DNA of 64,000 nucleotides, taken from NCBI RefSeq assembly GCF_004365915.1, contig NZ_SODI01000001.1:186001-250000 (forward strand). Direction: 5' to 3'. The translations under genes and the position numbers were made by a program. Positions 60,690-64,000 of the stretch are shown in pieces (the first letter of the stretch is position 1; the number at the start of each line of letters is the position of its first letter). The notes beneath the pieces are model-generated. The model ran no database searches. It saw only the letters and a program-made list of their open reading frames with translations, and was not told the origin of the DNA. The DNA comes from Cryobacterium psychrophilum (GTDB taxonomy: Bacteria > Actinomycetota > Actinomycetes > Actinomycetales > Microbacteriaceae).

Positions 60690-61316
60690 CTAGGCAGTCG
60701 GGTCCTCGCCGCGGCTGAGGTCGTCCCAGTCCACGACAGCATCGGGCTCGGAGCCCCCGGTCGGGGAACCGGCAGCCGGCACGAGGCGGGTGGTCTGGTA
60801 CCTGGTGGTCGGGCCCGGCCAGCGCGACGCCGTGGCGATGATTCCCGCACCGGTCACGAACATTATGACGGATGCCGCAAGCGCGACGTAGGGCCACGGC
60901 GTCACCGAGGCCGACGCGACGGCAGCAAGAATCGACTCTGTTCCGGCGATTCCGGTGGCCGCGGTGACGGCGGGGGCGCTCGCGAGGGCGGGATTACCGA
61001 GGACCAGGTATGCGGAAAGGAAGACGGACACCGCCAGGAGAATTTCGAGGACGCCGAGAACCACGCGAATGCTGCGACCCGCGATGGTGAGCGCACCTCC
61101 CAGCGCGAAGCCTGCCAGGGCCAGCGCCGTGACCGCGGGGGCGGCGTCCGACCCATCGACGGCCAGGGTAAGGGCATCCACACCGGTTTCGGCGACGACG
61201 GCGTTCACCCACACCTGCGTCCACGCGAGGAGCGCGAGGGTGCTCGCAACCAGCACGAGCAGAATGAAGATGAGCTTCACCCGGCGCGGCGGCGTGTGGG
61301 ACAGGACTCCGGCCAT
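60690..61316 (-). CDS. Trp-operon-associated membrane protein (Trp_oprn_chp family)
   Basis: The 208-residue protein has four helices (about residues 15-35, 60-80, 87-107 and 140-160) and a hydrophilic C-terminal tail. Position immediately after trpE and overall form match the actinobacterial Trp_oprn_chp family, of unknown role. It is 3 bp from trpE. Confidence 0.9.
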   Translation of the reverse strand: MAGVLSHTPPRRVKLIFILLVLVASTLALLAWTQVWVNAVVAETGVDALTLAVDGSDAAPAVTALALAGFALGGALTIAGRSIRVVLGVLEILLAVSVFLSAYLVLGNPALASAPAVTAATGIAGTESILAAVASASVTPWPYVALAASVIMFVTGAGIIATASRWPGPTTRYQTTRLVPAAGSPTGGSEPDAVVDWDDLSRGEDPTA

Positions 61317-61319
61317 GAT

Positions 61320-62843
61320 TTAGTCCACCCGGCGCATCGCGTTGGCAACGGCCACCGCTCGGAGCGGGGCGGCTGCCTTGTTCTGTGATTCCTGATACTC
61401 GGAGGCGGGGTCGGAATCAAGCACCACTCCTCCTCCGGCCTGCACCCGGGCGACACCGTCCTTGATGGTGGCCGTGCGGATCGCGATGGCGAGGTCGGCG
61501 TCCCCGGCGAAGCCGAAGTAGCCCACAACTCCCCCATAGACACCCCGCTGGGCCGGCTCGAGCGCGTCGATGACGTCGAGCGCTCGCGGTTTCGGCGCCC
61601 CGGAGAGCGTGCCGGCGGGGAAGGCCGCCCGGAAGACGTCGATGGCCGTCTTATCGGGGAGCATGTCGCCCTCGACCGAGGAGACGAGGTGCATGATGTG
61701 GCTGAACCGCTCGATTCGTTTGAATTCGGTGACTTCCACGGAGCCGGCCGCGCAGACCTTGAGAAGGTCGTTGCGAGCGAGGTCAACAAGCATGAGGTGT
61801 TCCGCGCCCTCCTTCGCGTCGGCGGCGAGTTCGTCGGCAAAGTCGGCGTCGGCCTCCGGCGTGCTTCCGCGCGGCTTGGATCCCGCGATCGGGTGGGTGA
61901 AAACTCGTCCGTTCTGTATCTTGACGAGGGCCTCCGGCGACGAACCCACAATCCAGTAGGGCTCACCAGTGGGTGATTCCAGGCTCAGCAGGTACATGTA
62001 CGGGCTCGGGTTGAGGCTGCGCAGCACCCGGTACACGTCGATCGGGTGCGCGGTGCACTCCAGGTCAAAACGCTGCGAAATGACGACCTGAAAGACGTCG
62101 CCGGCCACGACATGTTCCTTGGCCGTCCTGACGGAGGCAAGAAATTCGTCGCGCGTGGTGCGGTTGCTCGGGTGCGCCGGGGTCGTGAGGTCAACCTCGG
62201 CCAGCCAGGTCTCGCTGGGCGCGGCGAGGCGGGCCTGAAGGGAGTCGAGTCGGGACTGTGCGGCGGACCAGAGTTCGTCGGGCGTGTCGGTACCGTCGTT
62301 GAGCACGTTGGCGATGAGCTGCACTGTGCCGTACTTGTGGTCGAGCACCACCAGATCGGCCACGAAACTGAAGGATTGGCCCGGCACGTCGTAGTCTGCC
62401 GGCGGCTGGTGCGGCAGCTTTTCGATCTGGCGGATGGCTTCCCATCCGATGAAGCCGACGAGGCCGCCGGTCAGGGGCGGGTGCGCGGCCAAACGCGGCG
62501 TCTGCCAGCGTTCGAACAGGTAGTCGAGGGCGGCGAGCGGCCCGAGGGCGGCGGCATCACCGAGCGCGCGGTCCGCGGAGATGCCGTAGTCGATCCACCG
62601 GGTCTCTGCGCCCTCCTGGGTGAGCACGCCGAAGGACGACACCCCCACGAAGGAGAAGCGTGACCAGATTCCGCCCTGCTCGGCGGACTCCAGCAGAAAG
62701 CTGCCGGGCTTTTCGGCGGCAAGTTTGCGATAGATGCCCACCGGCGTTTCACCGTCGGCAAAGAGCTCCCGAATCACCGGGATGACGCGGTGGGCGCCGA
62801 GAAGTGCGGCGAACTGGCCGTTCGTCGTCGACCCGGCCGTCAT
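61320..62843 (-). CDS. trpE: Anthranilate synthase component I
   Basis: First committed enzyme of tryptophan synthesis; converts chorismate to anthranilate with a TrpG glutaminase partner, which is not in this window. The 507-residue protein has the N-terminal tryptophan feedback-inhibition motif LLES (residues 50-53) and the chorismate-binding domain ([56 protein letters not shown]). It overlaps hisI by 4 bp. No leader peptide or attenuator is visible because there is no gap. Confidence 0.97.
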   Translation of the reverse strand: MTAGSTTNGQFAALLGAHRVIPVIRELFADGETPVGIYRKLAAEKPGSFLLESAEQGGIWSRFSFVGVSSFGVLTQEGAETRWIDYGISADRALGDAAALGPLAALDYLFERWQTPRLAAHPPLTGGLVGFIGWEAIRQIEKLPHQPPADYDVPGQSFSFVADLVVLDHKYGTVQLIANVLNDGTDTPDELWSAAQSRLDSLQARLAAPSETWLAEVDLTTPAHPSNRTTRDEFLASVRTAKEHVVAGDVFQVVISQRFDLECTAHPIDVYRVLRSLNPSPYMYLLSLESPTGEPYWIVGSSPEALVKIQNGRVFTHPIAGSKPRGSTPEADADFADELAADAKEGAEHLMLVDLARNDLLKVCAAGSVEVTEFKRIERFSHIMHLVSSVEGDMLPDKTAIDVFRAAFPAGTLSGAPKPRALDVIDALEPAQRGVYGGVVGYFGFAGDADLAIAIRTATIKDGVARVQAGGGVVLDSDPASEYQESQNKAAAPLRAVAVANAMRRVD

Positions 62844-63199
62844 TTCGCGGGCCGTTCCATCGCGACGACGTCGAGTTCCCGACCGTCAAAGCATGTGCGG
62901 GTTCCGGTGTGGCAGGCCACACCGACCTGGTCGACCCGCACGAGCAGGGTGTCGTTGTCGCAGTCCAGCGCGGCCGAGTGCACGTATTGGGCGTGGCCGG
63001 AGGTGTCACCCTTGCGCCAGTATTCCTGGCGACTGCGCGACCAGAAGGTCACGCGTCCCTCGGTGACCGTGCGCCGCAGCGCCTCCTGGTCCATCCACCC
63101 GAGCATGAGCACCTCGCCCGTGTCCCACTGCTGAATCACGGCGGGGAGCAGGCCGACGGAGTTGTAGACCGCAGCGTCGAATCGTGTGTCGTTCGTCAT
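62840..63199 (-). CDS. hisI: Phosphoribosyl-AMP cyclohydrolase
   Basis: Third step of histidine synthesis. The 119-residue protein has the metal-binding [15 protein letters not shown] and [10 protein letters not shown] cysteines/histidine and the [10 protein letters not shown] and [18 protein letters not shown] active-site segments. It is separated from hisF by no bases (1-bp overlap) and overlaps trpE by 4 bp. Confidence 0.97.
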   Translation of the reverse strand: MTNDTRFDAAVYNSVGLLPAVIQQWDTGEVLMLGWMDQEALRRTVTEGRVTFWSRSRQEYWRKGDTSGHAQYVHSAALDCDNDTLLVRVDQVGVACHTGTRTCFDGRELDVVAMERPAK

Positions 63200-63960
63200 C
63201 AGCGCACCTGCATTCCGGCATCCGCCAGCTCTCGCTTGACGTCACCAATTGTAAGAATTTGGCCGTGGAAGACGGATGCCGCGAGCACAGCGTCCGCGCC
63301 CGCCCGGATGGCGGGCGGGAAGTCTTCGACCCGCCCGGCGCCGCCGGAGGCGATCACGGGGACGCGGCTGATGGAGTGCATCAGGGCGATGAGCTCCGTG
63401 TCGAACCCCTGCTTTGTTCCGTCGGCGTCGATGGAGTTGATGAGCAGCTCCCCCGCACCCAGTTCGATGGCCTGCCTCGCCCACGCGACGGCGTCGATAT
63501 CCGTCTCGGTGCGACCACCGTGAGTGGTGACGATGAAGCCGGACTCGGTGCGGTCGCTGCGCTTCACGTCGAGGGAGAGCACGATGACCTGCGCGCCGAA
63601 GCGGTCGGCGATTTCGGTGATCAGCGCCGGGCGGGCGATCGCGGCACTGTTGATGCCGACTTTGTCGGCGCCGCTGGCCTGCAGACGGGACACGTCTTCG
63701 ACGCTGCGGATACCGCCGCCGACCGTGAGCGGGATGAAGACCTGCTCCGCGGTGGCCCGCACGACGTCGTATGTCGTGGAGCGGTTGTCGACGGTTGCGG
63801 TGACGTCGAGGAACGTGAGTTCGTCGGCGCCCTGCTCGTAGTACATCCTCGCGAGTTCGACGGGGTCACCGGCGTCGCGAAGGTTCTTGAAGTTGACCCC
63901 CTTCACCACACGCCCGTTGGCCACGTCGAGGCAGGGAATGACTCGCACGGAGAGGCTCAT
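63199..63960 (-). CDS. hisF: Imidazole glycerol phosphate synthase cyclase subunit
   Basis: Builds the imidazole ring of histidine together with HisH. The 253-residue TIM barrel has the catalytic Asp11-region [15 protein letters not shown], the second Asp in [10 protein letters not shown], and the phosphate-binding [10 protein letters not shown] and SVFHG motifs. Confidence 0.98.
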   Translation of the reverse strand: MSLSVRVIPCLDVANGRVVKGVNFKNLRDAGDPVELARMYYEQGADELTFLDVTATVDNRSTTYDVVRATAEQVFIPLTVGGGIRSVEDVSRLQASGADKVGINSAAIARPALITEIADRFGAQVIVLSLDVKRSDRTESGFIVTTHGGRTETDIDAVAWARQAIELGAGELLINSIDADGTKQGFDTELIALMHSISRVPVIASGGAGRVEDFPPAIRAGADAVLAASVFHGQILTIGDVKRELADAGMQVR

Positions 63961-63975
63961 GTCGGGATCCCTGCG

Positions 63976-64000
63976 CTAGAGACGGGCGTTGTGGATGGTG
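63976..64000 (-). CDS. 3' end of an upstream gene, possibly hisG
   Basis: On the minus strand the edge of the window reads Thr-Ile-His-Asn-Ala-Arg-Leu-stop, 15 bp before hisF. In related genomes hisG commonly occupies this place (hisG-hisF-hisI-trpE), and a C-terminus of this kind is plausible for it. Seven residues cannot prove it. Confidence 0.4.

Noticed and set aside
62840..62843. Trp leader peptide or T-box before trpE
   Set aside because: trpE overlaps hisI by 4 bp, leaving no leader.

Overview
The window is chromosomal DNA of a high-GC actinobacterium, most likely a member of the Microbacteriaceae. The evidence is a set of actinobacterial marker genes (rbpA, whiA, opcA, a PdtaR-type ANTAR regulator, an HGxxPAAW protein and a Trp-operon-associated membrane protein) and a gene order typical of the phylum. 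No phage, transposase, CRISPR array or rRNA was found. Most of the window is conserved housekeeping sequence, broken by three accessory insertions.

Layout: 1-2500 holds sufD (cut by the window edge) and sufB for Fe-S cluster assembly, divergent from ctaA (heme A synthase). 3.8-9.3 kb is an accessory block: an orphan 195-aa protein, an SDR oxidoreductase and a four-gene osmoprotectant ABC transporter. 9.4-18.9 kb returns to core genes: ctaB, divergent from a pentose-phosphate/upper-glycolysis operon (tkt, tal, pgi, zwf, opcA, pgl). This operon meets rbpA, secG, tpiA, pgk, gap, sodA, whiA, rapZ, uvrC and uvrA, all on the minus strand, at a strong bidirectional terminator near 18.97 kb. Central carbon metabolism therefore lies in two convergent operons.

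30.6-34.8 kb is a second insertion, a PadR-ABC-FtsX module between uvrA and uvrB. 34.9-45.2 kb is a core replication/repair/translation block (uvrB, coaE, rpsA, a DUF885 metallopeptidase, polA, a hotdog thioesterase, pdtaR and tRNA-Leu-CAA). 45.2-48.8 kb is the third insertion: a TetR regulator, a degenerate ABC-ATPase-like protein and a YhgE/Pip-type membrane protein. From 48.8 kb to the end, pyk, gltD, gltB, lgt, trpA, trpB, trpC, two small membrane proteins, trpE, hisI, hisF and probably hisG form a long minus-strand array for pyruvate, glutamate, tryptophan and histidine metabolism.

The observations most worth checking are: a shared 9-bp promoter motif at identical spacing upstream of the separated ctaA and ctaB genes; the TetR / pseudo-ABC / YhgE module, whose promoter has a perfect palindrome in its -35/-10 spacer; a series of -10-like hexamers 6-7 nt before start codons, which predicts leaderless mRNAs for several repair and regulatory genes; and an 83-bp imperfect palindrome between coaE and rpsA. 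All family assignments come from reading motifs; no database search was run.
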